Source: Methanobacteriota archaeon
GTDB taxonomy: Archaea > Halobacteriota > Methanomicrobia > Methanomicrobiales > Methanoculleaceae
DNA length: 64,000 nt
Assembly: GCA_016841955.1 (NCBI GenBank)
Contig: JAENYE010000002.1
Span: 44,769-108,768, forward strand
Reading direction: 5' to 3'
Under the pieces are notes generated by a model, which was given only the letters and a program-made list of their open reading frames with translations, did not search any database and had not been told where the DNA came from. The translations under genes were made by a program, and so were the position numbers. This document shows, piece after piece, positions 1 to 8,307 of this stretch (position 1 is its first letter; each line of letters opens with the position of its first letter).

Positions 1-1
1 G

Positions 2-1267
2 AAACGCTTCGAGGCGAAAGAAGAGATGTTAATCGAGGTAATTGCGAATACAAGATCAAAAATCGAGGCGATGAATATTGATGTTGATCTGCCGGGTCTC
101 AATAAACAACTTGACAGGCTGGAGTATTCAATCCATGAATGCGAAGCGTCTCTCAATGAGAGAATGGAATCAGCTGCGCCGTTTGAGGAAATTCGCCACA
201 CAGTCTGGGAAAAATTGAATAAGATAGAGTCAAGATTAGCGGTTCTATCTGAATTGCAGTTAAGGTTCTCCTTGCTCTACGATCAGTATCAATCAGATAT
301 ACTACGTTTGCAGGCAATCGCAGAGTCCGGCACGCGTCTTGGTGAAATGAGCCTGGACCGCTGCCCTGTTTGTGGCGCTTTACCGGAAGATCAAGATAAA
401 AACTATCAGGTATGCCAAATCGAACCATTGGATGTTGCCAGATCCTGTGTCTCCGAGATATCAAAGATAAAAGGGTTGATTTCGGATCTAGAACAGACTC
501 GGGACGATATTAAAATTGAAGCCGATGAACTTAGTGGCTCAAGATCACAATATCAGGATGAATTGGTAAGGGCAACCCAGATACTAGAAGATTACCATAA
601 CCCTCGCATTAGTGATGCCATCAACAATCTGCGAGTACATCAGAATCAAAAAGAGCATCTTCTGAAGGCCATTTCCCTACATGAACAGTTAAATGAGTTC
701 AAAGGGTTACTTGAAGAGCTTCAAGAAGAAACTAAGAGCCAAAAACAAACCGCAAAGCCGACATTCGCCGGTCTTGGCGATCATCATCTTGAAACATTCA
801 CAAAAGCAGTTCAGGAGAGACTGGAAGCATGGAAGTTCCCAAATCTAGATAGGGTCACTTTTGACAAGCAGGACTGGGACATTGTCATATCTGGACGAAG
901 CAGAAGCAGTCACGGTAAAGGGGTTCGCGCCATAACACATGCAGCATTTACGCTTTCACTGCTCAGGTATTGCTTGGACAGTGATCTTCCCCATTCTGGG
1001 GTTGTTGTGATTGATTCTCCTCTTGTTGTCTACAGACAGCCGGATGCAGGCGAGGAGGGTTTTTCTAGCGATGTCAAATTGGCCTTTTATTATGATCTTT
1101 CGCAGTCTTACCAAGATGCTCAGGTTATTATTATCGAAAACGATGCTCCCCCAGATGACCTAGATATTGTCGACGCAGCCAATATTATCCGGTTTACCGG
1201 AACGGATCAGGGAAGGCGGGGTTTCATTCCAGTTCCATCGCAGTCAGATAAGGTGACATCTCAATGA
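2..1267 (+). CDS. Rad50/SMC-like zinc-hook ATPase, 3' part of gene
   Basis: The frame is open to the left edge, so the real start lies outside the window; the first ATG at 26 is probably internal. The visible part is rich in charged heptad-like sequence (coiled coil). It contains a CPVCG motif near residue 113 (counted from that ATG) and a further Cys near residue 129, as in the zinc hook of Rad50-type ATPases. A Walker-B-like stretch GVVVIDSPLV lies near residue 325, with Ser where the catalytic Glu usually sits. The Walker A motif would be upstream of the window. It overlaps hsdR by 4 bp (ATGA), so it is co-translated with a restriction subunit, which points to a role in phage defence. The exact family is not identified. 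Base composition is more AT-rich than hsdR, which suggests a different origin. Confidence 0.72.
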   Translation, partial: KRFEAKEEMLIEVIANTRSKIEAMNIDVDLPGLNKQLDRLEYSIHECEASLNERMESAAPFEEIRHTVWEKLNKIESRLAVLSELQLRFSLLYDQYQSDILRLQAIAESGTRLGEMSLDRCPVCGALPEDQDKNYQVCQIEPLDVARSCVSEISKIKGLISDLEQTRDDIKIEADELSGSRSQYQDELVRATQILEDYHNPRISDAINNLRVHQNQKEHLLKAISLHEQLNEFKGLLEELQEETKSQKQTAKPTFAGLGDHHLETFTKAVQERLEAWKFPNLDRVTFDKQDWDIVISGRSRSSHGKGVRAITHAAFTLSLLRYCLDSDLPHSGVVVIDSPLVVYRQPDAGEEGFSSDVKLAFYYDLSQSYQDAQVIIIENDAPPDDLDIVDAANIIRFTGTDQGRRGFIPVPSQSDKVTSQ

Positions 1268-4200
1268 ACCCCTACACCGAGGACACCCTCGTCCAGCAGA
1301 CCACTGCTGATTACCTGGAGCAGGAGCTCGGGTGGGACTCAGTGTACGCCTACAACAACGAAGACTTCGGGCCGGAGAGCCTCCTCGGCCGCTCATCCGA
1401 CCGGGAAGTCGTCCTGACGCGCTACCTCCGGGAGAAACTGGTCGAACTGAACCCCGGCCTCCCCCGCGAGGCCTACGACGACGCCGTCAGGCAGATCGTC
1501 GCGACATCGGCGATGCAGTCGATGGTAGCGACGAACCGCGAGAAGTATGACCTCGTCCGCGACGGCGTCCAGGTCACGTTCCGTAACGACAGGGGCGAGC
1601 GGGTGCGGCAGCGGCTGCGGGTCTTCGACTTTGCCGAACCGGCAAACAACCACTTCCTCTGCGTGCGGGAGCTCTGGGTCCGGGGCGACCTCTACCGCCG
1701 GCGGGCCGACATCGTGGGATTCGTCAACGGCCTGCCGCTGCTCTTCATGGAGTTGAAAAACGTCCACAGGGATATCCGGGCGGCATACGAGCAGAACTTC
1801 AAGGACTACAAGGACACGGTGCCGCACCTCTTCCATCACAACGCCTTCGTCGTGCTCGCGAACGGCGTAGATGCAAAGATCGGATCGGTGACCAGCCGTT
1901 TCGAGCACTTTCACGAGTGGAAACGACTTGCGGAGGATCAGCCGGGCGTGGTGGACATGGAGACCCTGCTCAAAGGAGTCTGCCAAAAAGCGAACTTCAT
2001 AGACCTCTTCGAGAACTTCATCCTCTTCGACGACCCTCTCGGCGAACCGAAGAAGATTCTCGCCCGCAACCACCAGTTCCTCGGCGTCAACCGCGCCATC
2101 GAGGCGGTAAAAGACCGCAGGAACCGCCAGGGCAAACTGGGCGTGTTCTGGCACACCCAGGGGGCAGGCAAGAGTTACTCGATGGTGATGTTCACGCGGA
2201 AGGTCCACCGCAAACTCGGCGGAAACTACACGTTTCTCGTGCTGACCGACCGCGACGATCTGGACACGCAGATCTACAAGACGTTTGCCGGGTGCGGCGT
2301 TGTGGACAATGATCGTGACCCCTGCCGGGCAGAGAGCGGCGAGCACCTCAGCCGCCTGCTCGCGGAGCACAAGTCGTACATCTTCTCGCTGATCCAGAAG
2401 TTCAACCAGGAAGTCGAGCCTGAGCAACCCTACAGCCCACGGGACGACGTCATCGTCATCACGGACGAGGCACATCGCACGCAGTATGGGACCCTGGCGC
2501 TGAACATGCGCAACGCACTGCCGAACGCCAGTTACATCGGGTTCACGGGCACGCCGTTGATGAAAGACGACGAGATCACACGGCGGGTCTTCGGAGACTA
2601 CGTCTCAACGTATGACTTCCAGCGGGCAGTCGACGATAAGGCCACGGTTCCGCTGTACTACGATGCTCGGGGCGAAAAACTCGGCGTGGCCATAGGTGAC
2701 CTGAACGAGCGGATAGCCGAGGAACTCGAAAAACTGGAGATCAACGACATCGATGTGGAGCAGCAGCTGGAGCGGGAACTCAAGCGAGACTACCACATCA
2801 TCACCGCCAACAAGCGACTCGATCAGGTGGCCCGCGACTTCGTCAAGCACTATTCGACGGCCTGGGAGACCGGCAAGGCAATGCTGGTCTGCATCGACAA
2901 GGTGACCTGCGTGCGGATGCACGACCTTATCAACACGTACTGGAAAAAACGCATCGCCGATCTGGAGACCGAGATCGCCCTGACAGCCGACGAGCAGGAG
3001 GAGATCTACCTGCGGCGGCAGATCGAATGGATGCGCGAGACCCGCATGGCGGTCGTGATAAGCGAAGAGCAGGGCGAGATGGATAAATTCCGCAAGTGGA
3101 ACCTGGACATCACTCCGCACCGCCGTCTAATCAAGGATGGGATCGACCTGCCGGAGTTCATGCGGGAACAACCTCAGTTCCGCAACATGCAGCGACTGGC
3201 ACTGGACGACGCTTTCAAGGAACAAAAGCACCCGTTCCGGATCGCGGTTGTCTGCGCAATGTGGCTGACGGGATTTGACGTTCCGAGCCTTTCCACACTC
3301 TATTTGGATAAGCCGCTCAAGGCGCACACACTGATGCAGGCCATCGCCCGGGCCAATCGCGTGAACGAGGGCAAGAACAACGGCATGATCGTGGACTACT
3401 GCGGCATTCTCAAAAATCTGCGCAAAGCGCTCGCGACGTTTGCAGGAACCGGGGAGGGGAGGGAAATCGAACCCGCGAGGCCCGACGAAGAGTTGCTGGC
3501 TGACTTAGCCGAGGCGATCATGCTTGTCCGGACGTTCCTGACCGAACGCGGCGCATCGCTGGACAATATCATATCCTGGACAGGCTTCGAGCGGAACGCA
3601 GCCATCGTTGCCGCCAAGGAAGCGGTCAATGAAAACGACGAGACACGTAAACGATTTGAGATCATGTGTCGGGCGGTGTTTACGAAATTCAAGGCATGCA
3701 TCAACGTAGAGGGAATCAACGCTCATCGAGGTGATTACAACGCAATCACCATTGTTTACAGGAGCCTGCAACAGGACCGTGATAAGGCGGATATCACCGA
3801 GATCATTCGCCAGCTGCACGGGGTGGTCGATGAAGCAATTGAAACCCGGCCGGGTAGTATTACTGAAGAGACCACACCATATGACATCAGCAAAATCGAC
3901 TTCGACCGGCTCCGGCAGGAATTCGAACGAAGCCCGGCAAAACGTACAACCGTGCAGGATCTCAAACAGGCTATCGATAAACGACTTCTGCGACTTCTGC
4001 AACAGAACCCGCTGCGCACGGATTTTCAGCGCCACTATGAGGAGATCGTAGCCGGGTATAATCGTGAAAGGGATCGGGTTACTATCGAGAAGACATTCGA
4101 GGTTCTTTTGCAATTCATGAACCAGATGGGAGAGGAAGAAAACCGGGCTGTGCGTGAAGGGCTTGATGAGGAGTCACTAGCAATTTTTGACCTCTTAAAG

Positions 4201-4494
4201 AAGCCGGATCTTTCGTCCATTGAAATCCAGCGTATCAAGAAAGTGGCCGTCAAGTTACTTGAAACTCTCAAGGCGGAGAAACTTCGCATCGATCATTGGC
4301 GTGACAAGGAGGCTACCCGCGACGCCGTTCGACTTGCCATCCGCGATTTCTTGTGGAGTGACTCAACTGGCCTGCCTGTGGGTCACTACACTGAAGATGA
4401 CGTACAGGTTAGAGCAGACGACGTGTACCGTCATGTATACCGTGCCTACCCTACGGTTCCATCACCGTTCTACGAAAGGGGAGCAACGGCGTGA
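1264..4494 (+). CDS. hsdR: Type I restriction enzyme, R (restriction/translocation) subunit
   Basis: HsdR of 1076 aa, a usual length. It cuts unmethylated foreign DNA after ATP-driven translocation, in complex with HsdM and HsdS, which are not in this window and may lie upstream. The N-terminal nuclease domain has Asp149 and the ELK motif at 163-165, preceded by RRADIVGFVNGLPLLFM. Walker A is HTQGAGKSYS (about 297-306), the helicase motif II is DEAH (401-404), and motif III is FTGTPL (about 427-432). The helicase C-terminal lobe contains LTGFDVPSLSTLYLDKPLK and QAIARANRVNEGK. The start is the ATG overlapping the upstream stop. The 3' third is less GC-rich than the 5' part. Strong family match. 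Confidence 0.96.
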   Translation: MNPYTEDTLVQQTTADYLEQELGWDSVYAYNNEDFGPESLLGRSSDREVVLTRYLREKLVELNPGLPREAYDDAVRQIVATSAMQSMVATNREKYDLVRDGVQVTFRNDRGERVRQRLRVFDFAEPANNHFLCVRELWVRGDLYRRRADIVGFVNGLPLLFMELKNVHRDIRAAYEQNFKDYKDTVPHLFHHNAFVVLANGVDAKIGSVTSRFEHFHEWKRLAEDQPGVVDMETLLKGVCQKANFIDLFENFILFDDPLGEPKKILARNHQFLGVNRAIEAVKDRRNRQGKLGVFWHTQGAGKSYSMVMFTRKVHRKLGGNYTFLVLTDRDDLDTQIYKTFAGCGVVDNDRDPCRAESGEHLSRLLAEHKSYIFSLIQKFNQEVEPEQPYSPRDDVIVITDEAHRTQYGTLALNMRNALPNASYIGFTGTPLMKDDEITRRVFGDYVSTYDFQRAVDDKATVPLYYDARGEKLGVAIGDLNERIAEELEKLEINDIDVEQQLERELKRDYHIITANKRLDQVARDFVKHYSTAWETGKAMLVCIDKVTCVRMHDLINTYWKKRIADLETEIALTADEQEEIYLRRQIEWMRETRMAVVISEEQGEMDKFRKWNLDITPHRRLIKDGIDLPEFMREQPQFRNMQRLALDDAFKEQKHPFRIAVVCAMWLTGFDVPSLSTLYLDKPLKAHTLMQAIARANRVNEGKNNGMIVDYCGILKNLRKALATFAGTGEGREIEPARPDEELLADLAEAIMLVRTFLTERGASLDNIISWTGFERNAAIVAAKEAVNENDETRKRFEIMCRAVFTKFKACINVEGINAHRGDYNAITIVYRSLQQDRDKADITEIIRQLHGVVDEAIETRPGSITEETTPYDISKIDFDRLRQEFERSPAKRTTVQDLKQAIDKRLLRLLQQNPLRTDFQRHYEEIVAGYNRERDRVTIEKTFEVLLQFMNQMGEEENRAVREGLDEESLAIFDLLKKPDLSSIEIQRIKKVAVKLLETLKAEKLRIDHWRDKEATRDAVRLAIRDFLWSDSTGLPVGHYTEDDVQVRADDVYRHVYRAYPTVPSPFYERGATA

Positions 4495-4545
4495 GCTAGG
4501 TAAAAAACGAACGTTGACAACAAGCGTTGTGGCCGGAGGGTATCC

Positions 4546-5928
4546 ATGTATAGATTTAGAACAACAGAGGATTTATTAGATGCTCACAATGAACTCGAAA
4601 AACAAGAGATTTACTTTTCAGATATTGCCTCTTTGAATGATCCTATGGAGGGCTTTCGTGAGTTTTTTTGGTCAGGGGATCTAGTTGTTTGGAAAAACCT
4701 TCTGAGACATTATCTTCTTTGTCTTGAACAGGTATGTGCGTTAGCATCTGTGATTGAGGAAGAACTATTTAGACCCGAAGATATACCCATTTTCTTAGAA
4801 GAGGAAGAATTGCCCACGGACCAATATAAGCAAATGTTTCGTGAAATATGCGATCGATTTTTTGAGAATGAAGGGATCAATGAATACCTTGAATTTCTTG
4901 CAACATCACCGCGTAAAATTAGTCGTGAAGAACTTTACATTCATTTAAGTTCCATGCATTTATGGGCATTTCATACAATAATTGAAATACATAGAAAATA
5001 CTATGAATTACAGCCAGTACGTTCTACCTCGCACCCAGATTTTTCAAACCATTTTAAGCGATCAGTTGAGGCATGGCATAAAATTGCCAATGGTGAAGAG
5101 GATCTAAAAAAAATAAGAGTTCTCTTCGGCAGATCAACGGAACTAGAACTTATGAAGGGACTTGAGGACATACCTATTAGCAAAAGGAACTGGTTTGCTG
5201 TTTTGTCTAAGTTCCCAAATGCTTATTTGAGCGAAATCGTTAAACTCACCTATCCCGAAGGCTATGTAGCATGCTTTATGGATGATTGTACCAATGCTGC
5301 GATTTGGGCGCATTATGGTAACGGGCATAAGGGCGTATGCTTAAAATTTAAAACAACAGAGAAAAATGGTTGTTCGGCGATTGATCTTAAATGTATTACA
5401 GGGTGGCAGAGATCAGGGCCTGTAAATGGTTACCGAACGTTTTTATTTCGCAAGATAAATTATTCAAATCAGTTTCCATCTATTGACTTTTTCAAATCTA
5501 TCGGTCGTCTCCCTGTGCCCCAACTCCTGAGACAATGGTACATTGATCAGGATGGGAATCGCAGTCAATGTGCGGATTACATGGAAGATAAGGACTCCAT
5601 AGAAGATTGGCGCAAGGAGTATTGGGAGAATTATGATAGTAGTTTTTTCATAAAGCTAAATGATTGGAAAGATGAGCAGGAGCAAAGGCTACTTTTGAGC
5701 AGCGGCATTGATACCTATAATGACCGCGAAACTCGTAAACTTAACTATAATTTTGAAGACCTTGAAGCAATTATATTTGGGATGAAAACACGGGTGGAGG
5801 ATAAGATGAAAATAAAGAAAATCATTGAATCAAAGTGCAAAGCAAATAATCGAAAGGACTTTGATTTCTATCAAGCCGATTACTCTCCAGCTTTAGGTAG
5901 GATGGGAGTAAATAAAATACAGTTGTAA
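4546..5928 (+). CDS. DUF2971 family protein
   Basis: 460 aa. A GGAGGG ribosome binding site sits about 6 nt before the ATG. It shows the DUF2971 pattern: an N-terminal MYRFRTTEDLL and IYFSDIASLNDPMEGF (residues 1-40), a central WAHYGNGHKGVCLKF, and a C-terminal DEQEQRLLLSS followed by LEAIIFGM. The molecular function of DUF2971 is unknown; members often lie near restriction and other defence genes, as here directly after hsdR (51 bp gap). The gene is much more AT-rich than its surroundings, which suggests recent transfer. Family assignment is fairly sure; a defence role is inference from context. Confidence 0.8.
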   Translation: MYRFRTTEDLLDAHNELEKQEIYFSDIASLNDPMEGFREFFWSGDLVVWKNLLRHYLLCLEQVCALASVIEEELFRPEDIPIFLEEEELPTDQYKQMFREICDRFFENEGINEYLEFLATSPRKISREELYIHLSSMHLWAFHTIIEIHRKYYELQPVRSTSHPDFSNHFKRSVEAWHKIANGEEDLKKIRVLFGRSTELELMKGLEDIPISKRNWFAVLSKFPNAYLSEIVKLTYPEGYVACFMDDCTNAAIWAHYGNGHKGVCLKFKTTEKNGCSAIDLKCITGWQRSGPVNGYRTFLFRKINYSNQFPSIDFFKSIGRLPVPQLLRQWYIDQDGNRSQCADYMEDKDSIEDWRKEYWENYDSSFFIKLNDWKDEQEQRLLLSSGIDTYNDRETRKLNYNFEDLEAIIFGMKTRVEDKMKIKKIIESKCKANNRKDFDFYQADYSPALGRMGVNKIQL

Positions 5929-6131
5929 TCAAGCAAAATCTCAGTCCTGCAGAGTTACGAGGCAAACTGATCGAAAGTGGTCGAAGGCACTCAGCCGTGC
6001 CGGGTTACCCGATCCACATCGGGGTCTCTTTTTCGGCGCTCTCGGGCTCGTCTTCGCCTTCTTCACCTTCAGGCACGAATATGTTATGCAGGGTTATAGA
6101 CAAATGAAAAAATTAAACACTCTCCCCCGCA

Positions 6132-6671
6132 TCACTGCGTCACACGCTTCTGCTCCACCGGAGGATTCGTGATCGTAACCTCAAGCGACTCCGAATTCTT
6201 CCCGCAAACCTCCACCTTGTACGTACCCGGCGCCGGGAACTTATGCCCGAAGAACGTGTAGATATGTGAGCCGCTGCCAGCAAGGTCCTGTTTCTTGTCG
6301 ACCAGCTCGCCGTTAATCCACAACTGCGCCTTAAAGGACGTGTCCCAGTTCGAGGAAGGGACGCCTTCGTTGTCTAACCCGTACCCGATACTCACCGACA
6401 CGTTCGGGTAGTAGTACGGATTGCCGTTCTCGTCACGACCGCCGCCCTTACTCCCACTGACCGTAGCATATGCTTCTACGGCATTTATTGTTGCATCCCG
6501 ATAGGTTGGTGCTATGCTGCAACATGTATAAAAAGCATATAATAAATTCCCAATCTGCCGCATTCTTGCTATCAGATTCATCAGCACCGCGGGCGAGAGC
6601 GTTTTGCCGCCAACCGGATGCGCATGCGAGTGTTGAGGATTCGTGAAACCCGCAATCCCAAGCGAGGGCAA
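6132..6671 (-). CDS. Hypothetical protein with C-terminal Ig/CARDB-like fold
   Basis: Up to 179 aa. The C-terminal 110 residues read like an extracellular beta-sandwich: VSVSIGYGLDNEG, then AQLWINGELVDKK, and the closing FPAPGTYKVEVCGKNSE, typical of CARDB/PKD-like domains. The first 35-60 residues are unconvincing, with no clear signal peptide. A later start at the ATG near 6563 is possible, or the gene may have lost its true 5' end. It stands alone between repeats. Function unknown. Confidence 0.4.
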   Translation of the reverse strand: MPSLGIAGFTNPQHSHAHPVGGKTLSPAVLMNLIARMRQIGNLLYAFYTCCSIAPTYRDATINAVEAYATVSGSKGGGRDENGNPYYYPNVSVSIGYGLDNEGVPSSNWDTSFKAQLWINGELVDKKQDLAGSGSHIYTFFGHKFPAPGTYKVEVCGKNSESLEVTITNPPVEQKRVTQ

Positions 6672-6930
6672 TGAGGAAGGACGCTCTCCGGTATCGTGTC
6701 CCGGGAACAGCGGTAGGAAATTTTGCTGCTCGGGCGGGAATGGCGGCTGGTTACGGGACGCGAGTAGAGGCTCGTCGCAGAGCGTTGCGAGTCCTGAGAC
6801 ACCTATTGCCTATTTTCGAGATCGTCTACACTGCCGTGTTTTATGCATTGATCCGCAGAAATTTGCCAGCAATTGTTTGGCAGGGTTAATTGCGCGAAAT
6901 TCATGCCAGAATCATAATCAGAGGCTTAAA

Positions 6931-6984
6931 ATGAATTATTTGTCAAAAGTTTTTTCTATTTTCAGGAAAAAGAGTAAAAAATGA
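6931..6984 (+). CDS. 17-residue cationic peptide ORF coupled to the CPBP gene
   Basis: A very short frame encodes MNYLSKVFSIFRKKSKK. A GAGG motif lies about 6 nt before its ATG. Its TGA overlaps the ATG of the CPBP gene (ATGA at 6981), so the two could be translationally coupled. The peptide has a hydrophobic half and a basic tail. It could be a leader that sets translation of the protease, a small membrane-active peptide, or chance. No homologue is recognised. Confidence 0.3.
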   Translation: MNYLSKVFSIFRKKSKK

Positions 6985-7649
6985 AAAAACTCATTTTATC
7001 TATAGAACAGGTCCGAAAAGGCCTCATCCTCCTCGTTTTGTTTATCGTCATTAGGGCGATGCTGGCCTATATCACTGGGACAAACTTGCTTGCCACAAGC
7101 GATGCAAACTCTGCGTTATTCTTACTCAGTGCTTTCCTGATCCTCTCCGTTGGCGTGGTCTATCTTGGATTTTCCCGCTGGGTGGGTGTAAACCTGAATG
7201 ACTGGTGGGGATTTGATCGCTCGCGGTTACCTGGTGATATCGGATGGGGATTGCTGGGTTTCATTCTTCTGTTTGTCGCGTCTGCTGCAGTGATGATCCC
7301 CGTTGCAATTCTTGGTCTGGTGCCCACGGACGTAACGAGCGCTCCTGGAATACAGACCTCCACAAGCTCGTTCGCGCTGACGCTCTTCTTTGGTTTTGCC
7401 ATTGCCGGGTTCCAGGAGGAGACCATTTTCCGGGGATTTCTGCAAGGGGTTCTGTCGGAACGGCTCAGCGCATGGCCGGGAAATTTCCTGCAGGCAGCAA
7501 TATTCTCGATAGCCCACATCGGCTACTATCCGCTCGATGCATGGCCGCTTTTCGTCCTAGCATTCATATCCGGAATTATATTCGGCTGGCTTAGGATGAA
7601 GAGGCAAAGTCTTGTGTCCCCCTGGATTGCTCATGGATTATTCGGGTAA
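6981..7649 (+). CDS. CPBP family intramembrane metalloprotease
   Basis: 222 aa with about six hydrophobic segments. The family motifs are visible: EETIFRGFLQGVL (glutamate pair and Arg of motif 1) near residue 147, the FSIAHIGYYP His motif near 178, and SPWIAHGLFG at the extreme C-terminus. CPBP proteins (Rce1/Abi type) cleave membrane substrates and in bacteria are often linked to bacteriocin immunity. The reading frame stops right at the last conserved motif, where relatives usually carry an Asn and a few more residues, and a repeat-rich region begins just after, so the C-terminus may be clipped. The ATG overlaps the stop of a 17-codon ORF. Confidence 0.85.
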   Translation: MKKLILSIEQVRKGLILLVLFIVIRAMLAYITGTNLLATSDANSALFLLSAFLILSVGVVYLGFSRWVGVNLNDWWGFDRSRLPGDIGWGLLGFILLFVASAAVMIPVAILGLVPTDVTSAPGIQTSTSSFALTLFFGFAIAGFQEETIFRGFLQGVLSERLSAWPGNFLQAAIFSIAHIGYYPLDAWPLFVLAFISGIIFGWLRMKRQSLVSPWIAHGLFG

Positions 7650-7689
7650 GATAATGTCTCAACCACTAAACAATGTGGTTTCTCGCAGC

Positions 7690-7870
7690 CCCGGGCATGC
7701 CCGGCGGTAGCCGGCGATGCGAGCGGCGGGCAGGAGCAGCCGTCACGAAGCGAGGGCGTAGGAGGTATCGGATACCGAGAGGAACCAGGGCGATGTTCCG
7801 ACGACCGGCGGGAGTCTTCGACTGCGAGCATGAGCGAGGAAGCTCGCCCGGTCGTTCACCGGTTCAGACC
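7690..7870. repeat. Dispersed intergenic repeat, copy A
   Basis: GC-rich noncoding stretch after the CPBP gene. Parts of it match the reverse complement of 38460-38625: shared blocks include CAGCCGTCACGA followed by GCGAGG, and CGACCGGCGG. No protein is supported here on either strand. The rest of 7870-8260 shows nothing recognisable. Confidence 0.45.
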
Positions 7871-8266
7871 CGCCTTCTCGCATTTTTCTTCCGGGTTACA
7901 GGTATCTCACAAAACAGGTTTGCAATTTTCATGAACATCGCCGGGGTCGTCCCTGCGCCGACCGCGATATCACGAAAACCAGACCCTGCTTAACCGGTAA
8001 GCACGTTTCGTTTATTCCTGTTGTTGCTCCTGCCTCCGGGATTTTATCGCCACTCAGTATTTTGATGGACCGAGTTCGGTTCTCATGTACCTGAACCAGT
8101 CGGATCTCCTCGCATCCGGCGATCGATATAAACACTTATGTTTTCACGAACGGATGATCGATCAATGCCTGACCACTCCCCGGAACAGAACAGGTATCAC
8201 TCCGAAAAAGAGGAGGAATCACTTTATTTCTTCGAGTTGGTCGTTGATAGGTTTTATGAACCATCA

Positions 8267-8276
8267 TTTATAAAAT
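8267..8276 (+). promoter_or_regulatory. TATA-box-like promoter element of the PAS kinase
   Basis: TTTATAAAAT lies about 32-41 bp before the start codon of the sensor kinase at 8308 and in the right place for a short 5' leader carrying the GGAG ribosome binding site near 8293. Confidence 0.5.
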
Positions 8277-8307
8277 ATGAATTCGATCCCGCAGGAGTAC
8301 CCACACA

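Noticed and set aside
1393..2475. Long open frame on the minus strand inside hsdR
   Set aside because: GC-rich shadow of hsdR; no motif, no start signal, and hsdR is certain in the other strand.
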